DNA from: Bacteriovorax sp. BAL6_X
GTDB lineage: Bacteria; Bdellovibrionota; Bacteriovoracia; Bacteriovoracales; Bacteriovoracaceae
Assembly: GCF_000443995.1 (NCBI RefSeq)
Contig: NZ_AUMC01000009.1
Location: 1-64,000 of the forward strand
Length of the DNA stretch: 64,000 nucleotides
Reading direction: 5' to 3'
The notes beneath the pieces are model-generated. The model had not been told where the DNA came from. It searched no databases and saw only the letters and a program-made list of their open reading frames with translations. Made by a program: the position numbers and the translations under genes. Below, piece by piece: positions 1 to 8,840 of the stretch; the stretch's first letter is position 1; every line of letters begins with the position of its first letter.

Positions 1-377
<377 letters not shown>

Positions 378-462
378 TATATCTTGAAAAAATTTAATTT
401 ACTCAATTTACGTTTGTCCTGAATCTTCCGATTTAAACTCAAAGATTTTAAGCTTAAATGGC

Positions 463-506
463 ATCTGACTGATTGAAGTAACTTCAATGATTCAGTTACG
501 TCAGAT
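463..506 (-). other. 16S leader hairpin
   Basis: Two nested inverted repeats lie in the 16S leader: ATCTGAC (463-469) pairs with GTCAGAT (500-506), and ATTGAAGT (472-479) pairs with ACTTCAAT (481-488). A stem here, upstream of the 16S 5' end, could be part of the rRNA processing structure; this role is inferred. Confidence 0.45.
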
Positions 507-587
507 CTTTCAAAAACCGTTTAAAACTTATTTTGGATTTCTTCTCATCTTGTTTACTGCCTAAGCAGCAAATCTTTTATACTATAT

Positions 588-604
588 TAAAATGTTAAAG
601 AGCC
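588..604 (-). promoter_or_regulatory. rRNA antitermination boxA
   Basis: On the reverse strand positions 603-593 read GCTCTTTAACA, followed by TTTTA. This closely matches the E. coli rrn leader boxA (TGCTCTTTAACA). It sits between the tRNA and the 16S gene, as expected for NusB/NusE-dependent antitermination of an rRNA transcript. Confidence 0.7.
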
Positions 605-616
605 TCTTGAAATAAA

Positions 617-692
617 TGGTGGACATGACAGGAGTCGAACCTGCGACCCCCTGCGTGCAAAGCAGGTGCTCTCCCAACTGAGCTACACGCCC
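617..692 (-). tRNA. tRNA-Ala (anticodon TGC)
   Basis: A 76-base cloverleaf reads on the reverse strand. The seven-base acceptor stem GGGCGTG (692-686) pairs with CATGTCC; the D-arm TAGCTCAGTTGGGAGAGC, the anticodon loop around TTTGCAC with anticodon TGC and the T-arm GGTTCGACTCC are all canonical. The 3' CCA is encoded (619-617). It lies upstream of 16S in the same direction, not in the usual 16S-23S spacer. Confidence 0.96.
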
Positions 693-753
693 ACAAGATA
701 ACTCTCACTGTTTAAGCAGTGATTTGTTTCGTTCATCTCTCAAGGTGAAACGT

Positions 754-782
754 AATTTATGTGACCTCGTTTCATATGTCAA
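754..782 (-). promoter_or_regulatory. Predicted rRNA/tRNA operon promoter
   Basis: Reverse strand: a perfect -35 TTGACA (782-777), a 17-base spacer and -10 TAAATT (759-754, four of six matches). It would start transcription near 748, upstream of tRNA-Ala and 16S, and is the only strong candidate for this operon in the gap. Confidence 0.55.
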
Positions 783-810
783 CACACTTTTTTCTTTTTT
801 TTTACTTCTT

Positions 811-839
811 TTGCATTTTTTTTAATTTCCTATCATAAT
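811..839 (+). promoter_or_regulatory. Predicted promoter of the cyclophilin gene
   Basis: -35 TTGCAT (811-816), 17-base spacer, -10 CATAAT (834-839). A start near 846 would leave a leader of about 20 bases containing the ribosome site AAGGAG just before the ATG at 866. Confidence 0.5.
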
Positions 840-865
840 TTCATTAGAAAAGGAGATTTTAAATA

Positions 866-1441
866 ATGACTATTGTTAAGCTTGTAAGAATATCACTCTT
901 TCTCTTCATCTTTATAGGATGTACAAAGCACACTGATACAAAAACACAGGAAGAAGTATCGGACAAAAAGGTTGATGTCTTTAAAATAAATGTAGATCGT
1001 ACAGGATTATCTGAATCAGAAGGTATTATTAAGACTTCTCACGGAAATATTACTTTTAAATTCTACCCAAAAAAGGCACCAAATACTGTCGCACGCATGA
1101 TTCAGTTAATACAAAGTGGGTTTTATGATGGTTTATCCTTCCATCGTGTAATACCTAACTTCGTTATTCAAACTGGAGATCCTACAGCAACAGGCAGTGG
1201 TGGCTCTGGAAAAAAAATTCAAGCAGAATTTAATAATATAAGTCATGTTACAGGAACGATGGCAATGGCACGTACTTTAACAGATGAAAATAGTGCTGAT
1301 TCTCAGTTCTATATTGCTTTAACTGCACTTCCACATCTTGATAATAAATATACTGTTTTTGGTCAGGTTGTTGATGGTTTAGACATCCTAAAGAAAGTTA
1401 AAAAGGACGATAAAATCATTAGTATTGAATACATAGAATAA
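866..1441 (+). CDS. Cyclophilin-type peptidyl-prolyl isomerase, lipoprotein
   Basis: Catalyses cis-trans isomerisation of proline peptide bonds in exported proteins. Residues 1-19 form a lipoprotein signal ending in the lipobox FIGC, so the mature protein should be anchored by Cys19 in the envelope. The cyclophilin fold covers about residues 50-190, with the family signature FHRVIPNFVIQTGDP and a later block QFYIAL. The ATG is preceded by AAGGAG ten bases upstream. It stands alone between the rRNA operon and the oxidase operon and ends in its own terminator. Family assignment is firm; client proteins are unknown. Confidence 0.93.
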   Translation: MTIVKLVRISLFLFIFIGCTKHTDTKTQEEVSDKKVDVFKINVDRTGLSESEGIIKTSHGNITFKFYPKKAPNTVARMIQLIQSGFYDGLSFHRVIPNFVIQTGDPTATGSGGSGKKIQAEFNNISHVTGTMAMARTLTDENSADSQFYIALTALPHLDNKYTVFGQVVDGLDILKKVKKDDKIISIEYIE

Positions 1442-1466
1442 TACTAATCTTTATCAGATTGAATAG

Positions 1467-1488
1467 ACCTGCTTAGTGCAGGTTTTTT
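1467..1488 (+). terminator. Rho-independent terminator after the cyclophilin gene
   Basis: ACCTGC (1467-1472), loop TTAGT, GCAGGT (1478-1483), then a run of T. It lies 26 bases after the stop codon. Confidence 0.85.
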
Positions 1489-1730
1489 CATGATCAAAAA
1501 GATTCAATACAATTAAAAAGTTTTTAAGAGCATATCAATTAAGGTTTCATAGAAGATTCTAAGAGCGTTGTAACAATTTAGTCTGCTAGGTTAAATAAGT
1601 GAGATAAACTTACTTCTTTCAACAAGAAACCATGTTCAACAATCAATACAAAAGATATTTTTATATTTTGTTTTCGGTGTTTAAGGATTTAGTGACTAGG
1701 AATTAAATGCACAATTAATTACGAGTTGAT
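1489..1730. other. Intergenic stretch without a recognised feature
   Basis: AT-rich spacer between two terminators that belong to converging transcripts. I find no open frame with a ribosome site and no convincing RNA structure or promoter. Confidence 0.6.
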
Positions 1731-1756
1731 AAAAAAAAACCTGCATTAAATGCAGG
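1731..1756 (-). terminator. Terminator of the cytochrome oxidase operon
   Basis: CCTGCATTAAATGCAGG (1740-1756) is a near-perfect hairpin followed, on the reverse strand, by nine T residues. It lies just after the last small gene of the oxidase operon. Confidence 0.85.
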
Positions 1757-1761
1757 CTTTA

Positions 1762-1935
1762 TTATTTTCCGTGTCTTTTCTTATCTTTCGTATAAATGAA
1801 TGTTTTTAAAATTAGGAGCCCAAGAATTAAAAATCCAATAATCCAACTTGTCTTTGCAGTAAACTGTCCGTCTTTTACTGGTAATGGCTCTTTACTTGGT
1901 ACTTGTTGTGTAGTCGTATTCGTGTTTTCAGACAT
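1762..1935 (-). CDS. Small single-span membrane protein, last gene of oxidase operon
   Basis: A 57-residue frame starts at ATG 1935 with AAAGGAG seven bases upstream and ends at TAA just before the operon terminator. Residues 1-29 are polar and rich in Thr and Gln; residues 31-47 (WIIGFLILGLLILKTFI) form one membrane span; the tail (about residues 48-57) is basic (YTKDKKRHGK), predicting a cytoplasmic C-terminus. It follows the subunit IV gene by 20 bases. Its position suggests an accessory subunit or assembly factor of the oxidase, as seen with other tiny oxidase subunits, but I recognise no family. Confidence 0.75.
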   Translation of the reverse strand: MSENTNTTTQQVPSKEPLPVKDGQFTAKTSWIIGFLILGLLILKTFIYTKDKKRHGK

Positions 1936-1955
1936 ACAAACTCCTTTTTGTCTTA

Positions 1956-2240
1956 TTATCTAAACATTGATTCTAAAATAAGCACAGTGGCATAAACTCC
2001 AGCTGAAATTGGGATTGCAGCAACAAAACGAGTCCACTTTGTTTCTTCATTTAAGTGCATGAAGTAGTAAGCAACTAGGAAAGCTTTTCCAAATGCTAAA
2101 AGAACTAGAGCACTATCGCGGTAAAACTTTGCAATATTTGTCATCCCAGGAATGATAAGTTCCACAACTGTTAGGAACGTTAGAACGAAGAAAATAAAAA
2201 TATATAATTTCTTGTGTGAATGATGTGCGCCTTCAGCCAT
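1956..2240 (-). CDS. Cytochrome c oxidase subunit IV family protein
   Basis: About 94 residues with three predicted membrane spans (roughly residues 13-30, 42-62 and 71-92), matching the prokaryotic subunit IV (COX4_pro/CyoD-like) family. The conserved stretch around AYYFMHL is typical. The start is taken at ATG 2240 because GGAG lies six bases before it; an in-frame ATG at 2252 has no ribosome site. The subunit is a small helical partner of the CoxABC core and helps assembly or stability. It sits between SCO1 and the 57-residue protein. Confidence 0.85.
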   Translation of the reverse strand: MAEGAHHSHKKLYIFIFFVLTFLTVVELIIPGMTNIAKFYRDSALVLLAFGKAFLVAYYFMHLNEETKWTRFVAAIPISAGVYATVLILESMFR

Positions 2241-2262
2241 TTTATTCTCCATTTATAATAAA

Positions 2263-2949
2263 TTAATTTTTTAAGTACTGTTCTTTATTAACTAGTAAAC
2301 CAAGATCAATCATTAGCTTATTAATATCTTTACTAGTTGAATCGTAATAACCTCTGATTTTACCATGTCCATCAACAAGAACAAGCTTTTCAGAGTGTGC
2401 AATATCAAACATTGTTACCGTTTCACCATTAACATTAGCTTCAACTTCTTGCATTTTCCCCATCTCAGTTCCAAAACCGTCTATGATTGTAGCTTGCATA
2501 TCTTCAGTCTTACCAGTTAAGAAAGTCCAAATATAAGGGTTCGCTTGATGTTTTCTAGCGTATTTAAATAGTGTTTTAGGATTGTCCGTTTCAGGATCCA
2601 CAGTAAATGAAACGAGAGCAACTTTTTGTCCTAATCCTCTAACTCTCTTTTGAATCTTTTGCATTTCGGCCGTAAGTCTAAGACAACTTGACGGACAATT
2701 TGTGAAAATGAAGTTCGCAATATAAACGCGACCTTCTAGTTCTTTGGACCCATATGTTTTCCCAAAACTATTAGTGAGTGAAAAGGCCGGCAGCTCTTTT
2801 ACGACAGGTAGTTCAGGAGGAAGTTCTCTGAAAACCGATTTTAAAAAAGGTACAGAAAAGAAATAAAGAACAAAAACTAACCAAAACGCCTTCTTTGAGA
2901 CAAGCGTTTCGATTAGTGAATTTGATCTTCTTATACCTAAACTAGTCAT
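2263..2949 (-). CDS. SCO1/SenC copper chaperone for the CuA site
   Basis: A 228-residue thioredoxin-like protein anchored by one N-terminal membrane span (about residues 21-37). The copper ligands of the SCO family are visible: Cys85 and Cys89 in TNCPSSC, and His185 in the block AHSEKLVLVD. These proteins deliver copper or reduce cysteines for the CuA centre of oxidase subunit II. Its place ten bases after the dihaem cytochrome c gene, in the same operon as coxB, fits that job. Confidence 0.93.
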   Translation of the reverse strand: MTSLGIRRSNSLIETLVSKKAFWLVFVLYFFSVPFLKSVFRELPPELPVVKELPAFSLTNSFGKTYGSKELEGRVYIANFIFTNCPSSCLRLTAEMQKIQKRVRGLGQKVALVSFTVDPETDNPKTLFKYARKHQANPYIWTFLTGKTEDMQATIIDGFGTEMGKMQEVEANVNGETVTMFDIAHSEKLVLVDGHGKIRGYYDSTSKDINKLMIDLGLLVNKEQYLKN

Positions 2950-2959
2950 TATTTAACTC

Positions 2960-3838
2960 TTATTGATTTTTAATACGATCCATTAACTCTTTACGAGCTT
3001 CTGTATCTTTTAAACTCTTTAGGTAGTCAACGTAGTGTGCAACGGCCCAGATTTGGTCATCAGTAAGTGTACCTTTCCAAGCGGCCATAGCTGTACCACC
3101 AACACCAGCTGCTAAACGAAGAGCAATCTCTTCAACTGTTTCAGCCGAACGAATTGTGTTCCAAGTAAAATCTGGTGGTAAAGACTTGAATCCCCACTCT
3201 GTTTCTTGAAGCTTAGACTGATAATCTGCATCAGAGAAATCACCTTCACTCATACCTGTAAGCTGAGCAAGTTCCATTTTTGGAACGTAAGCTCTGTGAC
3301 ATGACCAGCACATAGCATCTGAGTGGTAAACCTTCTTACCTTCTTCAATTGCAGACTGGATGTGAGCAACACCATATGGGTTTTTACCAAGAGTAATTTG
3401 CTTACCAAGCTCCTTATCCTTACCTTCCCAAACAGATGGAGCGAAAGTCTTGATGTATTGAACAACTTCAAACATTTGATCTTCAGTTAAGTCCCAAGGA
3501 AGCATTGCTGTTCCATGAAGACCTTTCTCAAGAATCTTGTATAGGTGCTTATCGTGTGGAAGAGTTCCTGCTTCAACCTCTCCAAATTTGAAGACACCTT
3601 TAGTAAAGTCACGTGGTGGTACTTTCATTGCCTTAGCTGCAACACCTTTACCGTCACCGTCAACACCGTGACAAGGCATGCAGTATTCAGTGTAAATTTG
3701 CTTCCCTCTATTAAGAACATCTTTCTCAACATAGAGGCCACCTGCGAATACTTTATCTTCTTTGAAGTGGTTTTCCTGGCAAGAAACCAAAGATAAAATT
3801 GTAAACATTGCTGTTAAAGTTAATGCCATTTTCTTCAT
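2960..3838 (-). CDS. Dihaem cytochrome c lipoprotein
   Basis: About 292 residues from the ATG at 3838, chosen because GAGG lies seven bases upstream; an earlier ATG at 3859 would overlap the end of coxC and has no ribosome site. A signal ending in the lipobox LVSC predicts a lipid anchor at Cys20. Two cytochrome c domains follow, with haem motifs CMPCH (residues 53-57) and CWSCH (177-181). It probably carries electrons to the CuA site of the oxidase in place of a fused subunit II cytochrome. It lies between coxC and SCO1. Confidence 0.9.
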   Translation of the reverse strand: MKKMALTLTAMFTILSLVSCQENHFKEDKVFAGGLYVEKDVLNRGKQIYTEYCMPCHGVDGDGKGVAAKAMKVPPRDFTKGVFKFGEVEAGTLPHDKHLYKILEKGLHGTAMLPWDLTEDQMFEVVQYIKTFAPSVWEGKDKELGKQITLGKNPYGVAHIQSAIEEGKKVYHSDAMCWSCHRAYVPKMELAQLTGMSEGDFSDADYQSKLQETEWGFKSLPPDFTWNTIRSAETVEEIALRLAAGVGGTAMAAWKGTLTDDQIWAVAHYVDYLKSLKDTEARKELMDRIKNQ

Positions 3839-3848
3839 AGCTATCCTC

Positions 3849-4430
3849 TTAAAATACAAACATAACGATAAACATTACTAACCAAACGACACCCAAAAAG
3901 TGCCAAAACTTTGATACGTTCTGTACCCAAGTTACTTTCTCCATACTGTAACCTTTCATTGAAACAGGTAGAAGAAATAAAAGTGCAATCAAACCTAGAA
4001 CGATATGCGCAGCATGTGTCCAAGTTAGTGCGTAAAAAAGTGATGGAAAAACTCCGCCAGAAGCTTGAAGTCCCATCGCGGCCATTGAGTTCCAAAGTTG
4101 CCATTGAACAAACATGAAACCTAGACCTAGTAAGTATGTTAGAGCGAAGTAAAGCCTCATGGCCTTAGTATTTTGTTTATTGAATGCTGATTCAAATAAT
4201 ACTAGGGTCACAGAACTTAACGCAATAACTATTGTACTAACCACAGGGATTGTTAGAGGTATTCTCGGCATCCCCATAGGTGGCCATACATCGACAGTTA
4301 GACGGTAAACTGAATAACCAAGTAACATTGAAGCAAAGAGCATTGTAAAAGAAACAAGTAGGACGATCATCGCAATTGATGATGTAATCTTTCTCGCTTC
4401 TAGTTCTTTATTCGACATTACTTGGTTCAT
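3849..4430 (-). CDS. coxC: Cytochrome c oxidase subunit III (first copy)
   Basis: 193 residues with five predicted membrane spans, the short bacterial form of subunit III. The later motifs WTHAAHIVLG and FWHFLGVVWL are typical of the family. Subunit III binds lipid next to the D-channel entrance and stabilises CoxA. The gene follows coxA by five bases and is preceded by GAGG. A second subunit III gene lies at 13778-14416 in the reductase cluster, so this one is probably the partner of the adjacent CoxA. Confidence 0.93.
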   Translation of the reverse strand: MNQVMSNKELEARKITSSIAMIVLLVSFTMLFASMLLGYSVYRLTVDVWPPMGMPRIPLTIPVVSTIVIALSSVTLVLFESAFNKQNTKAMRLYFALTYLLGLGFMFVQWQLWNSMAAMGLQASGGVFPSLFYALTWTHAAHIVLGLIALLFLLPVSMKGYSMEKVTWVQNVSKFWHFLGVVWLVMFIVMFVF

Positions 4431-4435
4431 TCTAA

Positions 4436-6175
4436 TTACGCCTCAACTAATTCTTCAGTTTGATATTGGAAATCCTTACCTTCAGGAAGATTAGGGTTTC
4501 CTAATTCGTGTGGTCCACACTTAACAACAGGAACTTCTTTGAAGTTATATACTGGTGAAGGTGATGGAATTGTCCACTCTAGAGTACCAACATTCCAAGG
4601 GTTGTTAGGTACTGGCTCTTTTTCTTTCTTAAAGAAAATTGTGTAAACAAAGTTGATCACGAATGGAATTTGCCCTAGACCCATAAGTAATGCAGAGTAA
4701 GTAACAAATGCATTAATTGGGATTAGTCTTTCCATGAATTCGTAAACAAATGGGTTATAAAGACGTCTATGCATACCTGCGTATCCAACAATCATCATTC
4801 CCATGAATACACCATTTAGACCAATCATTGTGATCCAAAAGTGTACCTTTCCCCAGAATTCATTCAGGAACTTACCAAACATTTTTGGCATCCAGAAGTA
4901 AATCGCTGCGTATCCACCAAGAAGAACAGAAGCTGCCATCGTGTAGTGGAAGTGACCAACTACGAAGTAAGTATCGTGTAGGTAAAGGTCAGTTGTAACT
5001 GTTGCTAGGTATAGACCAGTTAGACCACCAAGACCAAATACAAATACAACACCAAGTGAGAAGATCATTGGAGTATCAAATTTGATCGACCCTTTCCAGA
5101 TTGTCCCTAACCAGTTTGCAAAGAAGATTGCAGATGGAATTGAGATCGTCATTGTAAGAGTCATGAACGTTTGAGTTAAAAGTGGACTCATTTGAGTCGT
5201 GTACATGTGGTGACCGTATACAATTGTTGAAAGAATTGTAATTGAAGTCATTGAAAGCGCAGTTGCTTTCGCACCAAATGCTGGTTTTCTTGCAAAGAAA
5301 GAAAGTAAGTCAGATACAATCCCCCATGCAGGAAGAATAAGGATATATACTTCAGGGTGACCGAAAATCCAGAATACGTGTTGATAAAGGATTGGATCAC
5401 CTGTCCCAGTAGTTGCAGCTGCACCAGCTAGGAAGAAAGTAGTTCCAAATACACGGTCAAATAATAGTAGTAAAAGACCTGCACCAAGAACTGGAAGGAA
5501 AATCGCGTTTAGAATAGCTGTTAGCCATAGACCCCAAACAGATAGTGGCATATCAAAGTATCCCATCCCCGGAGCTCTAAGAACGATAACCGTTGTAATA
5601 TAGTTAACTGCACCCATTGTTGAAGAAACACCAAGAAGGAAAAGAGCAAGTGTCCAAAGAGTTTGCCCGGCCCCAGGTGAACCAATTAGCGTCGATAAAG
5701 TTGGGTATGAAGTCCAACCACCTGCTGCAGCACCTAATGGTAAACATAGAGATGCAACAAGGATTAACGCTGAAGCAGCTGCAATCCAAAAAGAAAGCAT
5801 ATTAAGTAAAGGGAAGACCATATCTCTTGCCCCAATCTGCAGTGGGATAAGATAGTTTCCGAACGCCCCAATTAGAATTGGTGTAATAGCGTAGAAAATC
5901 ATGATCGTACCGTGCATAGTAAAAAGCATCGCGTACGTATCTGGTGGAACAACTCCTCCTGTTGAAGGGAAAAGTAAGTTACCTAGAATTGGGAATGCCT
6001 CTCCAGGAAACGCTAGTGTCCAGCGAATCATAAGGGCCATCATCCCACCTAAACCAAGGCCGATGATTCCGTACCAAAGAAATTGTTTTCCGATCACTTT
6101 GTGATCATAAGAAAAAATATACTTTGAGATGAAAGTCTTTGGCTCTGAGTGAATATGTTGCTCGAAAAATGCCAT
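4436..6175 (-). CDS. coxA: Cytochrome c oxidase subunit I, type A1
   Basis: 579 residues, the catalytic subunit reducing O2 to water and pumping protons. Visible ligands: His88 and His410 for low-spin haem a, His273, His322 and His323 for CuB, Tyr277 as the cross-linked tyrosine, and His408 for haem a3. Glu275 in GHPEVY and Asp118 in GARDMVFP match the D-channel residues, which places it in the A1 type. AGGAG precedes the ATG. The gene follows coxB and overlaps nothing. Assignment is certain. Confidence 0.98.
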   Translation of the reverse strand: MAFFEQHIHSEPKTFISKYIFSYDHKVIGKQFLWYGIIGLGLGGMMALMIRWTLAFPGEAFPILGNLLFPSTGGVVPPDTYAMLFTMHGTIMIFYAITPILIGAFGNYLIPLQIGARDMVFPLLNMLSFWIAAASALILVASLCLPLGAAAGGWTSYPTLSTLIGSPGAGQTLWTLALFLLGVSSTMGAVNYITTVIVLRAPGMGYFDMPLSVWGLWLTAILNAIFLPVLGAGLLLLLFDRVFGTTFFLAGAAATTGTGDPILYQHVFWIFGHPEVYILILPAWGIVSDLLSFFARKPAFGAKATALSMTSITILSTIVYGHHMYTTQMSPLLTQTFMTLTMTISIPSAIFFANWLGTIWKGSIKFDTPMIFSLGVVFVFGLGGLTGLYLATVTTDLYLHDTYFVVGHFHYTMAASVLLGGYAAIYFWMPKMFGKFLNEFWGKVHFWITMIGLNGVFMGMMIVGYAGMHRRLYNPFVYEFMERLIPINAFVTYSALLMGLGQIPFVINFVYTIFFKKEKEPVPNNPWNVGTLEWTIPSPSPVYNFKEVPVVKCGPHELGNPNLPEGKDFQYQTEELVEA

Positions 6176-6204
6176 TTTATATTCTCCTAAAAGTTATCTT
6201 GTAA

Positions 6205-7011
6205 TTAGTACTGCCACTTCCAACCCCAGAATAATTCAGGGTTTTCAGGGTCATTCTCATGAATAGCTTTCTCTTGAGCCTCTGCAATCCAAGCAGCATA
6301 GTCTTCTTGAGAGTAAGTAGTAAGTGAAGCTTTCATTCTATAGTGATATGTTCCACACATCTCTGCACAAGCAATATCCCAAGTACCAGCTTTAGTTGGC
6401 TCAAACCATAGACGAGTTAAACGACCAGGAATTGCATCAACCTTACGACGAGCATTTGGAAAATATAGAGAGTGAATAACATCTTTTGAAAGTACTTGAA
6501 TAACAACTTTTCGACCAATAGGCAGTCTTAAGTCATTTAGCTGAACAACATCATCTTCAGTATTAAAAACATTGTCTGCACCAGCATATCTAAAGTGCCA
6601 TGCCCACTGCTGACCAAGTGCCTGAATACGAAGTGGATTCTCATCCTCTTTTGGCCACTTAGCAAAAACATTTACATAGTCTTCATTCGACATTCTTGTA
6701 ATGTTCATATCGATTCCAAGGAATACTGATAGACCAATTACAGTCGCAATGATGATATGAATCTTCTTATTCCCATAAGTATAGTAAGGCTTTGGGTGTC
6801 TCTTTGCTGAATAAAAGTAAGAGAAACCAAATAATCCTGCACATACCAATGCGAAGAAAAAGATGTTCATGTAAGTAGTGTAGCCAAATAACCAATCGAT
6901 TAAGTGACCGTGCACAGAGATATCTTCAGGTGGCTTCATTCTTTCCCAAAGACTCATCTGCTTAGAAGTTGTACTAACAACTGTAGCTAAAACAGGTGTC
7001 AAAAATCCCAT
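6205..7011 (-). CDS. coxB: Cytochrome c oxidase subunit II
   Basis: 268 residues: two membrane spans (about 46-67 and 84-103) and a periplasmic cupredoxin domain. All CuA ligands are present: His180, Cys215, Glu217, Cys219, His223 and Met226 in the motif CAEMCGTYHYRM. The block QQWAWHFRY, for electron entry, is also present. It has no fused cytochrome c domain, so an outside cytochrome must supply electrons, probably the lipoprotein at 2960. AAGGAAGG precedes the ATG. A 77-base gap separates it from the haem synthesis gene upstream. Confidence 0.97.
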   Translation of the reverse strand: MGFLTPVLATVVSTTSKQMSLWERMKPPEDISVHGHLIDWLFGYTTYMNIFFFALVCAGLFGFSYFYSAKRHPKPYYTYGNKKIHIIIATVIGLSVFLGIDMNITRMSNEDYVNVFAKWPKEDENPLRIQALGQQWAWHFRYAGADNVFNTEDDVVQLNDLRLPIGRKVVIQVLSKDVIHSLYFPNARRKVDAIPGRLTRLWFEPTKAGTWDIACAEMCGTYHYRMKASLTTYSQEDYAAWIAEAQEKAIHENDPENPELFWGWKWQY

Positions 7012-7088
7012 AGACCTTCCTTCTATTGAAATACTTTATTAATTTGAATTGATAAATTTTAACCCTTTTTTATAACATTTTCCACGAT

Positions 7089-8840
7089 TTAGCTAAGGAA
7101 AATCATCATTGATAGCAAGAGTGGTAAATAGATTATAGAACCCCAAAAATATTGTCGGGCCCAAGCTACATAACTCGGCTCATCATGAATAAAAAAGCTT
7201 TGCAAACTCTGTGCGAAAAATACGCCATTCACAACTAGAGACGCGATATAAAAATTCTTAGAATTAAGATCGAAGAAGTACCCCGCACTACTAAACAAAA
7301 ACAGGAGTAATGTCCAAAGAGCAATACAGATCTTCATTTTGGTAATCGAGTAGTAGTGAGGGTAGACCTTAATATCCCCTTCCGCATAATCTTGTTTATG
7401 GTAAATCGAGATGGCCATGAAGTGAGGAATCTGCCAAATAAACAAAATTCCAAACAATAAAATTGCTAGACCATCAATCTCACCTGTTACAATTGTGCGG
7501 CCCATCACCGGTGGAATTGCACCAGGTAAAGCCCCTACAAATAACGCGGCAGGACTTTTCCTCTTCATTGGCGTATACACATAAAGGTAAGAAAAAAATG
7601 CCAACGCACCAAGTAAAGCTGTAGTTTTATTTACAAATACGTAAGTTAAGCTAAATCCAAGAATGAAAAGTAGCCAACCTTGAATAACGGCATAAATTGG
7701 TTTTATTCTTCCAGCAGGAAGGGCGCGATCTTTTGTACGGGCCATATTTGAATCAACTTCAATCTCCATATAGCAATTAATTGTCGTTGCTGACATCACG
7801 ATCAAAATTGAAAAAATCAGCGCATTAATTAAATAGAAGAAATCAACATATTGTCCTGTCAGAAGAATCCCCGACACAATTGTCGAAACAACAAGTAAAC
7901 CTAGGCGTGGTTTAGTTAAACTTAATAAGTCACTTGCAACTGTGTGCTTATACCCACCAAAATATGTATCTTCAAAACGCTTAAACCACTGGAACAAGAA
8001 TAGTAGATTTAGTGTGATAAGAACTGCTAATAAAAGATGTAGTACTTGAAAGTAGGTCGTATCAGTCAGTAAAAACAATCTCTTTGCGTTAAATAAGTGA
8101 ATGAGAAATAGAGTAACTAAACCTCCGGTTAGCAACGAAAATTGCTTAAAGGCTTTTCCATGTAAGAGTAAGATCGTTTTTCTGATATTAAAAAGAAAAG
8201 CTAGCAAGAAGCCTAAGAATAGAACTCCAAGATACTTATGAAGGGAGTGAATTTGCGCAGCAACAGTTGAAGGCCAAAAACTTAGTCCCTCTGTCGTCTG
8301 ACATAAGATATTAATATTATCCCCTAGCCCGCATACATCTTTTGTTGCGGTTTGATGAACAATTCCACCAAAAAAGAACTGCGCAAAAGCAATGAGTAAC
8401 ATAATGAAAACAAGGTCTTTTGCTGATGGAGAATAACCTTTTAAATGTAAATCTTGCTTTTCTACAACTGGATAAAAAAGCTGAGAAAAAATAGCGATAT
8501 AAGCAAAGCTTAGAATTAAATGAAAAACACTAACTAAAGTAGGTAATTTATAAATAAAGTTAATCCCACCTAGAAGTGATTGGAGAACGAGAAGGAATAG
8601 GCCTAAGCGTACAGATTTCTCTTTTGGATGTTTAATAAAAAGAAATGTATTTAAAACAATAATAATTCCAGCAAAGATTCTGTGAAGTATCGGATATATT
8701 GACGACTTATCAACAGTCACCGCATAACAAATTGGCCAAGAAGTACATTCTAGGCCAGTGAAGTCCGCACTCACTAACCCACCAATGACAATTAAACCTA
8801 ATGTTAATAAGATATTGATGAAGGCAAGTGTACGATACAT
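7089..8840 (-). CDS. Fused haem A synthase-like and haem O synthase (CtaA-CtaB)
   Basis: 583 residues in two parts. Residues 1-290 have the eight-span CtaA/COX15 layout with His53, His107, His198/201 and His268 and the two loop cysteine pairs Cys32/38 and Cys170/180. Residues 303-583 are a UbiA-family farnesyltransferase: the motif NCYMEIEVD with MARTKDRALPAGR and a later HFMAISIYHKQDYAEGDIK mark CtaB, which farnesylates haem B to haem O. The start overlaps the stop of the upstream CtaA gene in TAATG, so translation is coupled. In the CtaA half, the Glu of the family EXXHR motif is missing (proline at that place), so its oxidase activity is doubtful. The fusion would allow direct passing of haem O. 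Confidence 0.9.
   Translation of the reverse strand: MYRTLAFINILLTLGLIVIGGLVSADFTGLECTSWPICYAVTVDKSSIYPILHRIFAGIIIVLNTFLFIKHPKEKSVRLGLFLLVLQSLLGGINFIYKLPTLVSVFHLILSFAYIAIFSQLFYPVVEKQDLHLKGYSPSAKDLVFIMLLIAFAQFFFGGIVHQTATKDVCGLGDNINILCQTTEGLSFWPSTVAAQIHSLHKYLGVLFLGFLLAFLFNIRKTILLLHGKAFKQFSLLTGGLVTLFLIHLFNAKRLFLLTDTTYFQVLHLLLAVLITLNLLFLFQWFKRFEDTYFGGYKHTVASDLLSLTKPRLGLLVVSTIVSGILLTGQYVDFFYLINALIFSILIVMSATTINCYMEIEVDSNMARTKDRALPAGRIKPIYAVIQGWLLFILGFSLTYVFVNKTTALLGALAFFSYLYVYTPMKRKSPAALFVGALPGAIPPVMGRTIVTGEIDGLAILLFGILFIWQIPHFMAISIYHKQDYAEGDIKVYPHYYSITKMKICIALWTLLLFLFSSAGYFFDLNSKNFYIASLVVNGVFFAQSLQSFFIHDEPSYVAWARQYFWGSIIYLPLLLSMMIFLS

Noticed and set aside
3545-3796. Open frame on the plus strand inside the dihaem cytochrome c gene
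   Set aside because: It is the antisense of a clearly real cytochrome c gene and has no family-like pattern or ribosome site.
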